Origin: Thauera humireducens
GTDB taxonomy: Bacteria; Pseudomonadota; Gammaproteobacteria; Burkholderiales; Rhodocyclaceae
Length of the DNA: 64,000 nt
Assembly: GCF_001051995.2 (NCBI RefSeq)
Contig: NZ_CP014646.1
Span: forward strand, 1,922,001-1,986,000
Reading direction: 5' to 3'
Shown: positions 24,127 through 33,427 of the stretch, piece by piece
Layout of the letters: each line of letters opens with the position of its first letter
Position numbering within the stretch: the first letter of the stretch is position 1
Made by a program: the position numbers and the translations under genes
The notes under the pieces: model-generated
The model's database searches: none
Told to the model about the DNA's origin: nothing
What the model saw: the letters and a program-made list of their open reading frames with translations, nothing else

Positions 24127-26022
24127 TCAGCCCCCCATGAACGACAGGTGAATGTCGCTGCCGTAACGCCGGATGATCTCGCGCTTGGCGGCGTGGAAGG
24201 CTTCGACGTCGGTCGCCTGCCCCGCCTTCGCGAGCCTGCGCCGCGCCAGCTCATCCGAGATGACATCCATGAACAGCTCGGCCAGCAGCAGCCGGGCCGA
24301 ATCGCGGAAGCTGCCGCGCCCGTCGACATAAAGCTGCACGGTGGGCGCGGCGGTATTGATCAGGATGATGCGCTCCTCGGGGCTGTACACCGCGCGATCG
24401 GCGTCCTTCCCGAGGTAGCGGAAGGCGTAGCCGGCGAACAGGGCTTCGCCGTGATCGCGCGGCGGGCGGGCGTGACCGACATGCGGCCGTGGATGATGGC
24501 TGTGGGTGGAGGCATGCTCGGCGATGACGATCTCGCACCACGCCAGGTAGCTGCCGACCCGGGCGAGGATCTCGCCGCGGTCGCCGGGCGCGGCACCGGT
24601 CGCAGTCCATTCGACGACGGGCGCCCCGCACAGATCGGCGAGCGGAATGTCGCTTCGCACCGGGTCGAGCTTCAAGCCCGCGCTGTGGGTCAGTTCCAGC
24701 TCGAGCCGGGCGTCGGCATCGAACTGCGCCGCGTCGACCAGCAGGCGGACATGGAAGAGGTGCTCGGGCCGCCGATAGTAGAACGGGGTGCTGAAGCGCA
24801 GCGGCGCGTGCTCGTCCTCCGGCACCGGCGCGTGCGCGCCGCCTTCAAGCGGCGGAGACGGCACGATGCCGAAATCGTGGATCGCGGCGCGGTTCATGCG
24901 CTGCAACAGGTGATCGATCATGTGGGCGGTGCGCCCGGAGGTCGTCGCCCGCTCGATGTGGTTTAGCTTTTCCTGCTCGGCCAGCACGCAGGGCGCGATC
25001 ATCCGGCTGACCGCCCGGGCGAAGGCTGCCACGAAGGGCGCCTTGAGGTTCAGGCCTGCGCGCTCATCGCTGATGACGGCGACGCCCTGCCCGAGCATGT
25101 CCGCCAGCGCGGGACAGCGGACGGTGCCGAACAGGTACTCCGTACCCACCTGGTTCTCGTAGTCGAACAACTGGCAGTCCAGCACCGCGGTGCCGGCCAG
25201 TACCAGCAGGCCGTTGGTGCGCTCGTCACCGCGCGGGGTCAGATCCGCATCCAGCGCACGCTTGAGGGTCAGCGCGAAAGTATACGTCCGCCGCTCGTGC
25301 TGGAACTGCCCTTGCAGCTCCGGCCCGAGCAGCACGATCGCCGGCGGCTCCCCGAAGCACAGCGGGCCGCTGCGCTCGATCTCCACCCCGTCCTGCAGGT
25401 GCACCAGCTCGACCTGCCGCCGCCGCAGGATGTCGCGCAGGTAGATGTTGTCGGCCAGCGCCTGCACCAGCGCGGCGAACTGCGCGATGCTGACCTGGGT
25501 GCCGTCGATGACGATCGCGACACGCGTGCCATGGTCGGCGATGGCCAGCCGCGCACGGTCGCGCTCGGTCGCGATCCGGTCCTGTCCGCCGTCGTCGTAC
25601 AGGTACTCGCCCTGCTCGCCGCGGAAGAGCTCGATGCGCGACAGGCGTCCGTCGCGGATCGTCTCGATCCAGCCCGAGCCCAGCCCGAAGACGGCCTGCT
25701 TGAGACCACGGCCGAAGAAGCCGCGCCCGCCACCCAGCCCCCGCGCCAGCGGACTGTGTGCGCCACCGTAGCTGAGGATGGCGCAGGCCAGGGCGAAACG
25801 CATGCCTTCAGCCTCGTCGCCCACCATGACCAGTGCGCCGCGCCGGTGGCGCTCGTAATGGATCTGGATCTTGCCCGACACCGGCACGCCGGCGCCTTCG
25901 AGCCGGGCGTAGCTGTCGTCGCTGTTGGTGATCAGTTCGACCAGCGCCTTCTCGATGGAAGCAAAGCGCCGGGAATCGATGTCGATGACCCGCTGATCGA
26001 CGGGAATTGCATTGACGGCCAT
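24127..26022 (-). CDS. Stand-alone GHKL ATPase, MORC/Hsp90-like
   Basis: 631 residues. The N-terminal 180 residues carry the GHKL ATP site. The N-box is ELITNSDDS (E29, N33, D36). The second motif is DEAEGM (D69, G73). A glycine-rich lid GGGRGFFGRGLKQAVFGLGSG (97-117) is closer to Hsp90/MORC than to MutL or histidine kinases. About 180-330 is probably an S5-like transducer domain. The C-terminal half is not recognised; it includes YSPEERIILINTAAPTVQLYV and a final helical stretch. No histidine-kinase, topoisomerase or nuclease domain is seen. The start is the ATG before AVNAIPVDQ, with a GGGG-rich site upstream. It is followed without a gap by the small membrane protein. Prokaryotic MORC-like ATPases often occur in DNA-conflict systems; here it lacks the usual nuclease neighbours. 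Confidence 0.75.
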   Translation of the reverse strand: MAVNAIPVDQRVIDIDSRRFASIEKALVELITNSDDSYARLEGAGVPVSGKIQIHYERHRRGALVMVGDEAEGMRFALACAILSYGGAHSPLARGLGGGRGFFGRGLKQAVFGLGSGWIETIRDGRLSRIELFRGEQGEYLYDDGGQDRIATERDRARLAIADHGTRVAIVIDGTQVSIAQFAALVQALADNIYLRDILRRRQVELVHLQDGVEIERSGPLCFGEPPAIVLLGPELQGQFQHERRTYTFALTLKRALDADLTPRGDERTNGLLVLAGTAVLDCQLFDYENQVGTEYLFGTVRCPALADMLGQGVAVISDERAGLNLKAPFVAAFARAVSRMIAPCVLAEQEKLNHIERATTSGRTAHMIDHLLQRMNRAAIHDFGIVPSPPLEGGAHAPVPEDEHAPLRFSTPFYYRRPEHLFHVRLLVDAAQFDADARLELELTHSAGLKLDPVRSDIPLADLCGAPVVEWTATGAAPGDRGEILARVGSYLAWCEIVIAEHASTHSHHPRPHVGHARPPRDHGEALFAGYAFRYLGKDADRAVYSPEERIILINTAAPTVQLYVDGRGSFRDSARLLLAELFMDVISDELARRRLAKAGQATDVEAFHAAKREIIRRYGSDIHLSFMGG

Positions 26023-26143
26023 CCTAGCCCCCCTGCAGCAGTCGGGCGCGGCGTGCGAACGGCAGAGCCTCGTCATTCGCTCTGCGCCTCGGAGCCAGTT
26101 TATCCCTCCTCGTGCGCGGCGGGGGCTGCGTACGGCCGTCCCC

Positions 26144-26512
26144 TCAGCGCCGCATGCATCTGCGCCGGAGCACGAAACCGTAGGCCAGCAGATTCACGAT
26201 CACCACCACGCCGGCCAGCACGAACTGCGTGTCACGCGTGAGACCGGCCGGATAGATCAGGGGCAGCAGGTAGTGCTCGATGAACCCGCCTTCGAAGCCC
26301 GCCTGCCCGGCCAGCGCCCGCAGGCGGTTCTCCAGCGGGGTGAGGGGGCAGAGGCCGCCGCTGAGCTCGATATACACGCCCCACGCCGCCGCAGGCAGAT
26401 GCAGCAGCGGCGCCCGACGCCAGCGCAGCGCGAGCAGGCCGCCGAGCAACACGAAGACGATGAAGCCCAGGTGCAGCAGCAGGACGGCGTCGGCAGCAAG
26501 GCGGAAGAGCAT
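26144..26512 (-). CDS. DUF2784 small membrane protein
   Basis: 122 residues. Three hydrophobic segments (about 5-28, 38-50 and 95-115) and the family signature YIELSGGLCPLTPLENRLR. Function unknown. The start is the ATG at 26512. It lies downstream of purM on the same strand, but a probable terminator (26533-26556) separates them, so it may be expressed from its own promoter or by read-through. Confidence 0.82.
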   Translation of the reverse strand: MLFRLAADAVLLLHLGFIVFVLLGGLLALRWRRAPLLHLPAAAWGVYIELSGGLCPLTPLENRLRALAGQAGFEGGFIEHYLLPLIYPAGLTRDTQFVLAGVVVIVNLLAYGFVLRRRCMRR

Positions 26513-26532
26513 GATGCGGGCTCCGTTAACGC

Positions 26533-26556
26533 AAAACCCGGCGCGCGGCCGGGTTT
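26533..26556 (-). terminator. Probable terminator after purM
   Basis: On the minus strand the perfect 9-bp stem AAACCCGGC / GCCGGGTTT with loop CGCGC ends in a run of four T residues, 44 bases after the purM stop. Confidence 0.65.
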
Positions 26557-26599
26557 CGGGACAAGGTCGGCTGCGCGCAGCCCCGGCGAACCGGCGACC

Positions 26600-27658
26600 T
26601 CAGCCGACGATGGTCTGCGCCTCGCCGTCCTTGCGCGCATCGATGCGACCGATGCGATGGACAGTCTCGCCCGCCGCCTTCAGCGCTGCCTCGGCCGCAT
26701 CGGCGTCGGCCGCAGCCACCACCACCGCCATGCCGATGCCGCAGTTGAACACGCGGTACATCTCCTGCATGTCGACGTTGCCTTCCTTCTGCAGCCACTG
26801 GAACAGCGGCGGCAGCGTCCAGCTCGCGGCGTCGATGCGGGCGGTCAGTTCGTCGCGCAGGATGCGCGGCACGTTCTCGGTGATGCCGCCGCCGGTGATG
26901 TGGGCCATGCCTTTCACCACGCCCGGCTTCGCCTGCATCAGCGCCAGCAGCGGCTTGACGTAGATGCGGGTCGGCTCCATCACCACATCGCGCATCTTGC
27001 GACCATGGAAATCGGCGTCGAGATCGGGCTTGGCGACCTCGATGATCTTGCGGATCAGCGAGTAGCCGTTGGAGTGCGCGCCGCTCGAGGCCAGGCCAAG
27101 CACCACGTCGCCCGGCACGATCTTGCTGCCGTCGATGATGTCGGCCTTTTCCACCGCACCGACAGCGAAGCCGGCAAGGTCGTATTCGCCCGCCGGGTAC
27201 ATGCCCGGCATCTCGGCGGTCTCGCCGCCGATCAGCGCGCAGCCGGCCAGCTCGCAGCCCTGAGCGATGCCCTTGACCACGTCGGCGGCCGTGTCGACCT
27301 CGAGCTTGCCGCAGGCGAAGTAGTCGAGGAAGAACAGCGGTTCGGCGCCCTGCACCAGGATGTCGTTGACGCTCATCGCCACCAGGTCCTGGCCGACGGT
27401 GTCGTGCTTGTTGAGCTGGAAGGCGAGCTTGAGCTTGGTGCCGACGCCGTCGGTACCCGACACCAGCACCGGCTCCTTGTACTTCTTCGACAGTTCGAAC
27501 AGCGCGCCGAAACCACCGATGCCGCCCAGCACCTCGGGACGCATGGTGCGCTTGGCGAAGGGCTTGATGCGGTCGACCAGCGCGTCGCCGGCTTCGATGT
27601 CCACACCGGCGTCGCGGTAGGAAAGGGAGGCTTGGTTGGAGGAGGTGGGTGCGCTCAA
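26600..27658 (-). CDS. purM: Phosphoribosylformylglycinamidine cyclo-ligase (AIR synthetase)
   Basis: 352 residues, close to the E. coli length of 345. Closes the imidazole ring to form AIR, step 5 of purine synthesis, using ATP. Visible motifs: [46 protein letters not shown] and [15 protein letters not shown]. The open frame continues upstream to 27943, but a TTG at 27658 preceded by AGAGGAACGATC gives the expected N-terminus ([15 protein letters not shown]), so I use the TTG start. It is divergent from the AI-2E family permease gene. purN is at 5.6 kb, so the purine genes are scattered. Confidence 0.94.
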   Translation of the reverse strand: MSAPTSSNQASLSYRDAGVDIEAGDALVDRIKPFAKRTMRPEVLGGIGGFGALFELSKKYKEPVLVSGTDGVGTKLKLAFQLNKHDTVGQDLVAMSVNDILVQGAEPLFFLDYFACGKLEVDTAADVVKGIAQGCELAGCALIGGETAEMPGMYPAGEYDLAGFAVGAVEKADIIDGSKIVPGDVVLGLASSGAHSNGYSLIRKIIEVAKPDLDADFHGRKMRDVVMEPTRIYVKPLLALMQAKPGVVKGMAHITGGGITENVPRILRDELTARIDAASWTLPPLFQWLQKEGNVDMQEMYRVFNCGIGMAVVVAAADADAAEAALKAAGETVHRIGRIDARKDGEAQTIVG

Positions 27659-27833
27659 GATCGTTCCTCTGGACTCGGAGTAAGACAGGAAGAAGGCTGG
27701 AAGAAAGCAGGCCTGCAAGCTGGCCGGATGCCGCGTGGCGGCAGACTCGGCTTGAGGCCGCAACGCCAAGTGGCTACATTTACGGGTTTCGCGGGTGGCA
27801 TGCTCCCGCGCCAAGTCCGCGATTTTACTTGAA

Positions 27834-28940
27834 ATGAACCCTCCCCGCGCCCATCGTCTGCAAACCTTTGCCTGGACCGCGGCAGGCATCGCGCTGATCG
27901 GGCTGTTCTGGCTGCTGGGCCCCATCCTGGCGCCCTTCGTCATCGGCGCGGTGTTCGCCTACATCTGCGACCCCGCGGTCAACTGGATGGTGGCGCGCCG
28001 TGTACCGCGCGCCCTGGCGGTGCTGGTGGTGATCTTCTGCCTCGGCCTGCTGCTGGTGGCACTGGCCCTGATCCTCGTCCCGATGGTGTATCGCGAGGGC
28101 GTGCTGCTGGTGCGCCGCCTGCCCGACCTGGTCGAGATGTTCAACGCCCAGGTCGCCCCGCTGCTGCAGACGCGACTGGGCATCGAGCTGCAGCTGGACG
28201 CCGCGCAGTTCCGCCAGCTGATCGCCGATAACTGGAGCAATGCGCAGGACCTGGTGCCGATCGTGCTCGGCCACCTCAAGACCGGCGGCATGGCCTTGCT
28301 GGCCTTCGTCGCCAACGTGTTCCTGATTCCGCTGGTGATGTTCTACCTGCTGCAGGAGTGGCCGCGCCTCCTCGCCGAGCTGCAGCGCATCGTGCCGCGC
28401 CCCTGGCTCGAACGCACGATGCGCATCATCAACGACATCGATTCGGTGATGTCCGAGTTCCTGCGCGGACAACTGTCGGTGATGCTGCTGCTCGCGGTGT
28501 TCTACAGCGTGGGGCTGTGGCTCGCAGGGCTCAATTTCTGGCTGCCGGTGGGCGTGCTGACCGGCCTGCTCGTGTTCATCCCCTACGTCGGCTTCGGCGG
28601 CGGGATGATCCTGGCCATCCTGGCCGCACTGCTGCAGGCCGAAGGGTGGCCGCTGCTGATCGGCGTGGCGGCGGTGTATGGCCTGGGCCAGCTGGTCGAG
28701 AGCTTCGCGCTGACCCCCTACCTAGTGGGCGAGCGCATCGGCCTGCATCCGCTGGCCGTGATCTTCGCGCTGATGGCCTTCGGCCAGCTGTTCGGCTTCG
28801 TCGGCGTGCTGGTGGCGCTACCGGTCAGCGCGGCGCTGCTGGTGGGCCTGCGCGAGGTGCGCGACGCCTGGTTCGCGAGCCCGGTCTATCTGGGCACGCA
28901 AGCACCAGAGGCCGTTGCGCAGGATCAGGAAGAACGATGA
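27834..28940 (+). CDS. AI-2E family (PerM-like) membrane permease
   Basis: 368 residues. About eight hydrophobic segments, with the paired N-terminal segments and the family motifs [12 protein letters not shown] and [28 protein letters not shown] near the C-terminus. Family members range from AI-2 exporters to ion antiporters, so the substrate is not known. The ATG at 27834 is preferred; an upstream in-frame ATG at 27795 would add a non-hydrophobic leader, and neither has a strong ribosome site. Its stop overlaps the hda start by four bases (ATGA), a conserved betaproteobacterial arrangement. Confidence 0.88.
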   Translation: MNPPRAHRLQTFAWTAAGIALIGLFWLLGPILAPFVIGAVFAYICDPAVNWMVARRVPRALAVLVVIFCLGLLLVALALILVPMVYREGVLLVRRLPDLVEMFNAQVAPLLQTRLGIELQLDAAQFRQLIADNWSNAQDLVPIVLGHLKTGGMALLAFVANVFLIPLVMFYLLQEWPRLLAELQRIVPRPWLERTMRIINDIDSVMSEFLRGQLSVMLLLAVFYSVGLWLAGLNFWLPVGVLTGLLVFIPYVGFGGGMILAILAALLQAEGWPLLIGVAAVYGLGQLVESFALTPYLVGERIGLHPLAVIFALMAFGQLFGFVGVLVALPVSAALLVGLREVRDAWFASPVYLGTQAPEAVAQDQEER

Positions 28941-29629
28941 AGCAGCTCGTCCTCGACATCCGCCCCGACGCCCCGCCCACGCTCGAGAACTTCGTCGCCG
29001 GCGCCAACGCCGAACTGGTGGCGATGCTGTCGCTGCAGGCCTCGCTGGCCACCGCGGGCCAGCTGCCGGCCCGCCATCTCTACGTCTGGGGCGCCCCGGG
29101 CAGCGGTCGCAGCCACCTGCTGCGCGCCACGGTGGCGATGGCGCGCGAGCACGGCCGTCCCACGCACCTGCTTGCGGCCGAGGACGTCGAGGACGGTCTG
29201 CCCGAGACGGCCGACGCGCTGGTCGCGGTCGACGACATCGACCAGCTCTCGCCCGACGCCCAGATCGGCCTGTTCAACGCCTTCAACCGCAGCCGCGGCA
29301 ACGGGCAGTCGCTGCTGCTGACCGGCCCCGTCGCCCCGCTGGGCCTGCGGCTGCGCGAGGACCTGCGTACCCGCATCGGCCAGTGCCTGATCTACGAAGT
29401 GCAGCCGCTCGACGACGACTCGCGCGCCACCATTCTCGCCACGCTGGCCGAGCGCCGCGGCCTGCGCCTCGCCGACGAGGTGGTCGATTTCCTGTTGCGC
29501 CACGGCCGGCGTGAGCTGTCCAGCCTGCTGGCGGTGCTGGATGCGCTCGACGCCGCCTCGCTCGAACGCAAACGTCCCATCACCCTCCCCCTGCTGCGCG
29601 AGATGATGCAGCAGGGCCTCGAAATCTGA
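28937..29629 (+). CDS. hda: DnaA regulatory inactivator Hda
   Basis: 230 residues. DnaA-like AAA+ protein that, with the DNA-loaded beta clamp, stimulates ATP hydrolysis by DnaA after initiation. The N-terminus MKQLVLDI is the clamp-binding motif (QL-type). The Walker A region is degenerate, GAPGSGRSH, lacking the usual Lys, as often in Hda. AVDDIDQL stands for Walker B. A short helical C-terminus replaces the DnaA DNA-binding domain. It is translationally coupled to the upstream permease. Confidence 0.92.
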   Translation: MKQLVLDIRPDAPPTLENFVAGANAELVAMLSLQASLATAGQLPARHLYVWGAPGSGRSHLLRATVAMAREHGRPTHLLAAEDVEDGLPETADALVAVDDIDQLSPDAQIGLFNAFNRSRGNGQSLLLTGPVAPLGLRLREDLRTRIGQCLIYEVQPLDDDSRATILATLAERRGLRLADEVVDFLLRHGRRELSSLLAVLDALDAASLERKRPITLPLLREMMQQGLEI

Positions 29630-29645
29630 ATCCTGGAGTTCTGCC

Positions 29646-30308
29646 TTGAATCTCGTTCTGTTCGACCTCGACAACACCCTTCTCGCCGGCGATTCGGACT
29701 TCGCCTGGGCGCAGTTCCTGATCGGCAAGGGCGTGCTCGACCGCGAGGTGCAGGAAGCGAAGAACATCGAGTTCTACGAGCACTACAAGGCCGGCACGCT
29801 CGACATCTTCGCCTTCCTCGACTTCCAGCTCGCGCCGCTGGCACGCCACCCGCGTGCTCAGCTCGACGCCTGGCACCGCGAGTTCATGGACCTGTCGGTA
29901 CGCCCGATGATCACCGACAAGGCCCGCGCCCTGGTCCGCCAGCACCTCGAAGACGACGCGCTGGTGGCCGTCGTGACCGCGACCAACGCCTTCGTCACCG
30001 GCCCCATCGTGCGCGAACTCGGCATCCCGCACCTGGTCGCCACCATTCCGGCGCAGGAAGGCGGCGCCTTCACCGGCAAGCCGCGCGGCATGCCTGCCTT
30101 CAAGGCCGGCAAGATCGAACGCGTCGAGACCTGGCTGGAGTCGCTCGGCCTGCACATGGGCAGCTTCGAGCGCAGCTGGTTCTACAGCGACTCCCACAAC
30201 GACCTGCCGCTGATGGGCCGCGTCTCCGACCCGGTCGCGGTCGACCCCGATGACACGCTGCGCGAACACGCCCGCCAGCATGCGTGGCCGGTGATCTCGC
30301 TGCGCTGA
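29646..30308 (+). CDS. HAD-IB family phosphatase (SerB-like)
   Basis: 220 residues. HAD hydrolase of subfamily IB. The nucleophile motif is FDLDNT (D7 and acid/base D9), followed by a helical cap about 15-90. Motif II is VVTATNAF; the Lys of motif III is in GKPRGMP...K, and motif IV is YSDSHNDLPLM. Subfamily members hydrolyse phosphoserine, histidinol phosphate or similar; the substrate is not clear here. The start is a TTG at 29646, with GGAG about eight bases upstream. Within the hda-HAD-pcnB-folK run it keeps the conserved position between hda and pcnB. Confidence 0.87.
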   Translation: MNLVLFDLDNTLLAGDSDFAWAQFLIGKGVLDREVQEAKNIEFYEHYKAGTLDIFAFLDFQLAPLARHPRAQLDAWHREFMDLSVRPMITDKARALVRQHLEDDALVAVVTATNAFVTGPIVRELGIPHLVATIPAQEGGAFTGKPRGMPAFKAGKIERVETWLESLGLHMGSFERSWFYSDSHNDLPLMGRVSDPVAVDPDDTLREHARQHAWPVISLR

Positions 30309-30378
30309 ATCCCGGGCGGCGTCCGTCATGGCCGATCGGTTATCATTGCCCGCTTATGCAAGAACGACACCTTTTCCG

Positions 30379-31758
30379 ATGATCCGCAAGCTGCTGCGCA
30401 AGGTTTTCAAGCGCCCGCAAAACGAACGCCACGAACCTGCCCTGATCCCCGTCGCCCGCCACGGCATCCGGCGCGAACAACTCTCTCCTGCAGCGCGCAA
30501 GGTCTGCTCGGTACTGCAGGAGAAGGGCTACAAGGCCTTCGTGGTCGGGGGTGCGGTACGCGACCTGCTGATCGGCCATCCGCCCAAGGACTACGACGTC
30601 GCCACCAGCGCCACGCCCGAAGAGGTTCGCGCCGCCTTCCGCCGCTCGCGCATCATCGGCCGCCGCTTCAAGATCGTGCATGTGATGAGCGGCCCCGAGA
30701 CGATCGAGGTGTCCACCTTCCGCGCCGGCCAGGATGCCGAGTCGGCCGACACCGACGAGCATGGCCGCGTGCTGCGCGACAACGTTTACGGCAACCAGGA
30801 AGAGGATGCCACCCGGCGCGATTTCACGGTCAATGCGCTGTATTACGACCCCTCGACCGAAACCATCGTCGATTACCACCACGGCGTGGCCGACATCCAG
30901 CACAAGACGCTGCGCATGATCGGCGATCCGCGCACCCGCTATCGCGAGGATCCGGTGCGCATGCTGCGCGCGGTACGCCTCGGAGCCAAGCTCGGACTGA
31001 CGATCGACCCCGCGGCGCGCAACCCGATTCGCGAGATGGGCGTGCTGCTGGAGAACGTGCCCGCGGCGCGGCTGTTCGACGAGATGCTCAAGCTGCTGTT
31101 CTCGGGCTATGCGGTGAAGTGCCTGAAGCAGTTGCGCGAAGAGGGCCTGCACCACGGCCTGCTGCCCCTGCTCGATGTGATTCTCGAGCAACCGATGGGC
31201 GAACGCTTCGTCTGGTTGTCGCTCGAGAACACCGACGAGCGGGTCCGCCAGGACAAATCGGTGTCGCCCGGCTTTCTCTTCGCCACCCTGCTGTGGCACG
31301 AGGTGCTGACCGCCTGGGAACGCCGCAAGGCGGCCGGCGAGCATGCCCAGCCGGCGCTGTTCGAGGCCATGGACGAGGTGCTGGACGCCCAGGCCGGCAA
31401 GCTCGCCATCACCCGCCGCATCGTCGGCGACATCAAGGACATCTGGGCGCTGCAGCCGCGCTTCGACAAGCGCGCAGGCAAGACGCCCTATCGCCTCATC
31501 GAGCAGCCGCGCTACCGCGCAGGCTGGGACTTCCTGCGCCTGCGCGCACAAGCGGGCGAAATCCCGATGGAGATCGTCGACTGGTGGGACCGCTTCGCCC
31601 ACGCCGGCCACGACGAGCGCGAGGCACTGATCCGCCATGCGCCCGCCGAGAGCGCCCCCGCCGCCGCCAAGAAGCGCCGTCGCAAGCGCCGCAAGCCCGC
31701 GGGCGCCGCAAATGCCGCGCCGGCTGGCGAGACCATGCCGGGCAGCGAAAGCGCCTGA
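30379..31758 (+). CDS. pcnB: Poly(A) polymerase I
   Basis: 459 residues. Adds 3' poly(A) tails that mark RNAs for decay. The nucleotidyltransferase head has VVGGAVRDLLIG and the metal-binding DYDVAT pair; then RRDFTVNALYYD, the RNA-binding GDPRTRYREDPVRMLRAVRL, and a long helical C-terminal region. The C-terminus is strongly basic (KKRRRKRRK), typical of PcnB rather than CCA-adding enzymes. I use the ATG before IRKLLRKVF; the frame opens at 30328, but the extra 17 residues are unlike the family. It lies 15 bases before folK. Confidence 0.94.
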   Translation: MIRKLLRKVFKRPQNERHEPALIPVARHGIRREQLSPAARKVCSVLQEKGYKAFVVGGAVRDLLIGHPPKDYDVATSATPEEVRAAFRRSRIIGRRFKIVHVMSGPETIEVSTFRAGQDAESADTDEHGRVLRDNVYGNQEEDATRRDFTVNALYYDPSTETIVDYHHGVADIQHKTLRMIGDPRTRYREDPVRMLRAVRLGAKLGLTIDPAARNPIREMGVLLENVPAARLFDEMLKLLFSGYAVKCLKQLREEGLHHGLLPLLDVILEQPMGERFVWLSLENTDERVRQDKSVSPGFLFATLLWHEVLTAWERRKAAGEHAQPALFEAMDEVLDAQAGKLAITRRIVGDIKDIWALQPRFDKRAGKTPYRLIEQPRYRAGWDFLRLRAQAGEIPMEIVDWWDRFAHAGHDEREALIRHAPAESAPAAAKKRRRKRRKPAGAANAAPAGETMPGSESA

Positions 31759-31772
31759 CCAGGCCGCGACGC

Positions 31773-32258
31773 ATGAGTGTCCGCACACGCGCCTTCGTCG
31801 CCTTCGGCGCCAACCTCGGCGATCCGGCCGCGGCCTTCGCCCTCGCACTGCGGCGCCTCGGCGAACTGCCCGACTCCGATGTCGTCGCCCAGTCTTCGCT
31901 GTACCGTACGGCCCCCGTGGGGGTCGAAGGCCAGCCCGACTACATCAACGCCGTGATCGAGCTCTCCACCGCCCTGCCCGCCCGCCCGCTGCTCGAGGCG
32001 CTGCTGGCGATCGAGCATGAGGGCGGACGAACGCGCGACTTCCACATGGCACCGCGCACGATGGACCTCGACCTGCTGCTGTATGGCGATGCCGTCCTCG
32101 ACGAGGAGGGCCTGCAGGTCCCGCATCCGCGCATGCACCTGCGCGCCTTCACGCTCGTGCCGCTGGCGGAGATCGCGCCCGACGTGATCATTCCCGGACG
32201 CGGCCGGGCCGCGGACCTGCTGCCCGGCGTCGCCGCGCAGCAGATCGCACGCAGCTAG
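31773..32258 (+). CDS. folK: 6-hydroxymethyl-7,8-dihydropterin pyrophosphokinase
   Basis: 161 residues. Transfers pyrophosphate from ATP to hydroxymethyl-dihydropterin in folate synthesis. Signatures: FGANLGDPAAAF at the N-terminus, the substrate loop around YRTAPVGVEGQPDYINAV and the family stretch RTMDLDLLLYG with PHPRMHLRAFTL. The ATG at 31773 sits 15 bases after the pcnB stop. The longer frame from 31119 is a pcnB shadow. It shares the pcnB transcript, as usual in proteobacteria. Confidence 0.95.
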   Translation: MSVRTRAFVAFGANLGDPAAAFALALRRLGELPDSDVVAQSSLYRTAPVGVEGQPDYINAVIELSTALPARPLLEALLAIEHEGGRTRDFHMAPRTMDLDLLLYGDAVLDEEGLQVPHPRMHLRAFTLVPLAEIAPDVIIPGRGRAADLLPGVAAQQIARS

Positions 32259-32297
32259 CGCCATCGCCCACCTCTTCCATTCCTGCGTTAACCGATC

Positions 32298-32681
32298 ATG
32301 CCCGCCTGGCTCCAGTCCGCCACCACGGCCGTCAGCGCCAGCCCCGTCTGGCTGCAGACGGCGCTGCTGCTGACCGCTTCCAACGTGTTCATGACCTTCG
32401 CGTGGTATGGCCACCTGAAGAACATGCAGGGCAAGGCCTGGTACGTGGCCGCGCTGGTGAGCTGGGGCATCGCGCTGTTCGAATACCTGCTGCAGGTCCC
32501 GGCCAACCGCATCGGCGCCACGGCGCTGAGCCTCGCGCAGCTCAAGATCATGCAGGAAGTGATCACCTTGCTGGTGTTCATCCCCTTCGTCGTGCTGTAC
32601 ATGAAGCAGCCGATCAAGCTTGACTATCTCTGGGCCGCCTTGTGTATGCTTGGCGCGGTCTACTTCATCTTCCGCAGCTAG
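32298..32681 (+). CDS. DUF486 / DMT-like small membrane protein
   Basis: 127 residues with four hydrophobic segments (about 18-32, 45-62, 84-104 and 107-124). Recognised as DUF486, a half-size relative of drug/metabolite transporters, by TASNVFMTFAWYGHLK, FEYLLQVPANRIG and LKIMQEVITLLVF. The transported compound, if any, is unknown. The start is the ATG at 32298. It lies between folK and the nucleoside kinase on the same strand. Confidence 0.85.
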   Translation: MPAWLQSATTAVSASPVWLQTALLLTASNVFMTFAWYGHLKNMQGKAWYVAALVSWGIALFEYLLQVPANRIGATALSLAQLKIMQEVITLLVFIPFVVLYMKQPIKLDYLWAALCMLGAVYFIFRS

Positions 32682-32706
32682 GGCGGATCGAGGACCGGTC
32701 ACGCAC

Positions 32707-33345
32707 ATGCTCGAAAAAGCACACTACATCGTCGTCGAAGGTCCGATCGGCGCCGGCAAGACATCACTGGCCAGGCGTCTGGCAGCGCACCTGCAGTCCG
32801 AAACCCTGTTCGAGCAAGGCGAGTTCAATCCCTTCCTGTCGCGCTTCTACCAGCATCCCGAACGCTGGGCGATGGCAACGCAGCTGTCCTTCCTGTTCCA
32901 GCGCATCGATCAGCTCGCCGCCCTGGGCCCGATATCCGACGAGCGCCGGGTCGTGTCGGACTTCATTCTCGACAAGGACCGCCTGTTCGCGGAGCAGAAC
33001 CTCAGCGAGGACGAACTGGCGCTGTACCAGCGGATCTCCGACAGCGTGCGCCCGCCCGATGCACTCAAGCCCGACCTCGTCATCTACCTGCAGGCGCGCC
33101 CCGACACCTTGATGGAGCGCATCCGCAAGCGCGGCCTCGATGCCGAACGGCGCATCACCGAGGCCTATCTGCAGCAGGTCGCCGACCGCTACACGCGTTA
33201 TTTCTACCAGTACGACGCGGCGCCGCTGTTCATCGTCGATGCCGGCCAACTCAATCCGGTCGACAGCGACGAGGACTTCGAGATGCTGCTCACCCGCCTG
33301 CGCGACATGCGCGGCTACCGCGAATTCTTCGGTTACGCCGGGTAA
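32707..33345 (+). CDS. Deoxynucleoside kinase (dGK/dAK-like)
   Basis: 212 residues. Phosphorylates deoxynucleosides for salvage. P-loop GPIGAGKTS at the N-terminus; [12 protein letters not shown] in the substrate region; lid [21 protein letters not shown]. The best match in memory is the bacterial deoxyadenosine/deoxyguanosine kinase type; base preference cannot be read. The start is the ATG at 32707. It commonly precedes panB in betaproteobacteria, as here. Confidence 0.86.
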   Translation: MLEKAHYIVVEGPIGAGKTSLARRLAAHLQSETLFEQGEFNPFLSRFYQHPERWAMATQLSFLFQRIDQLAALGPISDERRVVSDFILDKDRLFAEQNLSEDELALYQRISDSVRPPDALKPDLVIYLQARPDTLMERIRKRGLDAERRITEAYLQQVADRYTRYFYQYDAAPLFIVDAGQLNPVDSDEDFEMLLTRLRDMRGYREFFGYAG

Positions 33346-33381
33346 ACCCTTTCCCACATTCGGTCGCAATCGACTTGTGCG

Positions 33382-33399
33382 TTGCACCAAATTGGTGAA
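33382..33399 (+). promoter_or_regulatory. NtrC-like dyad site upstream of panB
   Basis: TGCACC-AAATT-GGTGAA at 33383-33399 matches the NtrC consensus TGCACC-N5-GGTGCA in 11 of 12 conserved positions and holds the perfect dyad CACCAA-A-TTGGTG. It ends 28 bases before panB. No sigma-54 -24/-12 element is visible downstream, so the role is uncertain. Confidence 0.4.
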
Positions 33400-33427
33400 A
33401 ACTCCGGCCTCCCATCAGGAGCGATCT

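Noticed and set aside
24127..26022. GHKL ATPase as a MutL paralogue, topoisomerase subunit or histidine kinase
   Set aside because: It lacks the MutL lid sequence and C-terminal dimerisation domain, has no toprim or GyrB pattern, and no His-phosphoacceptor domain.
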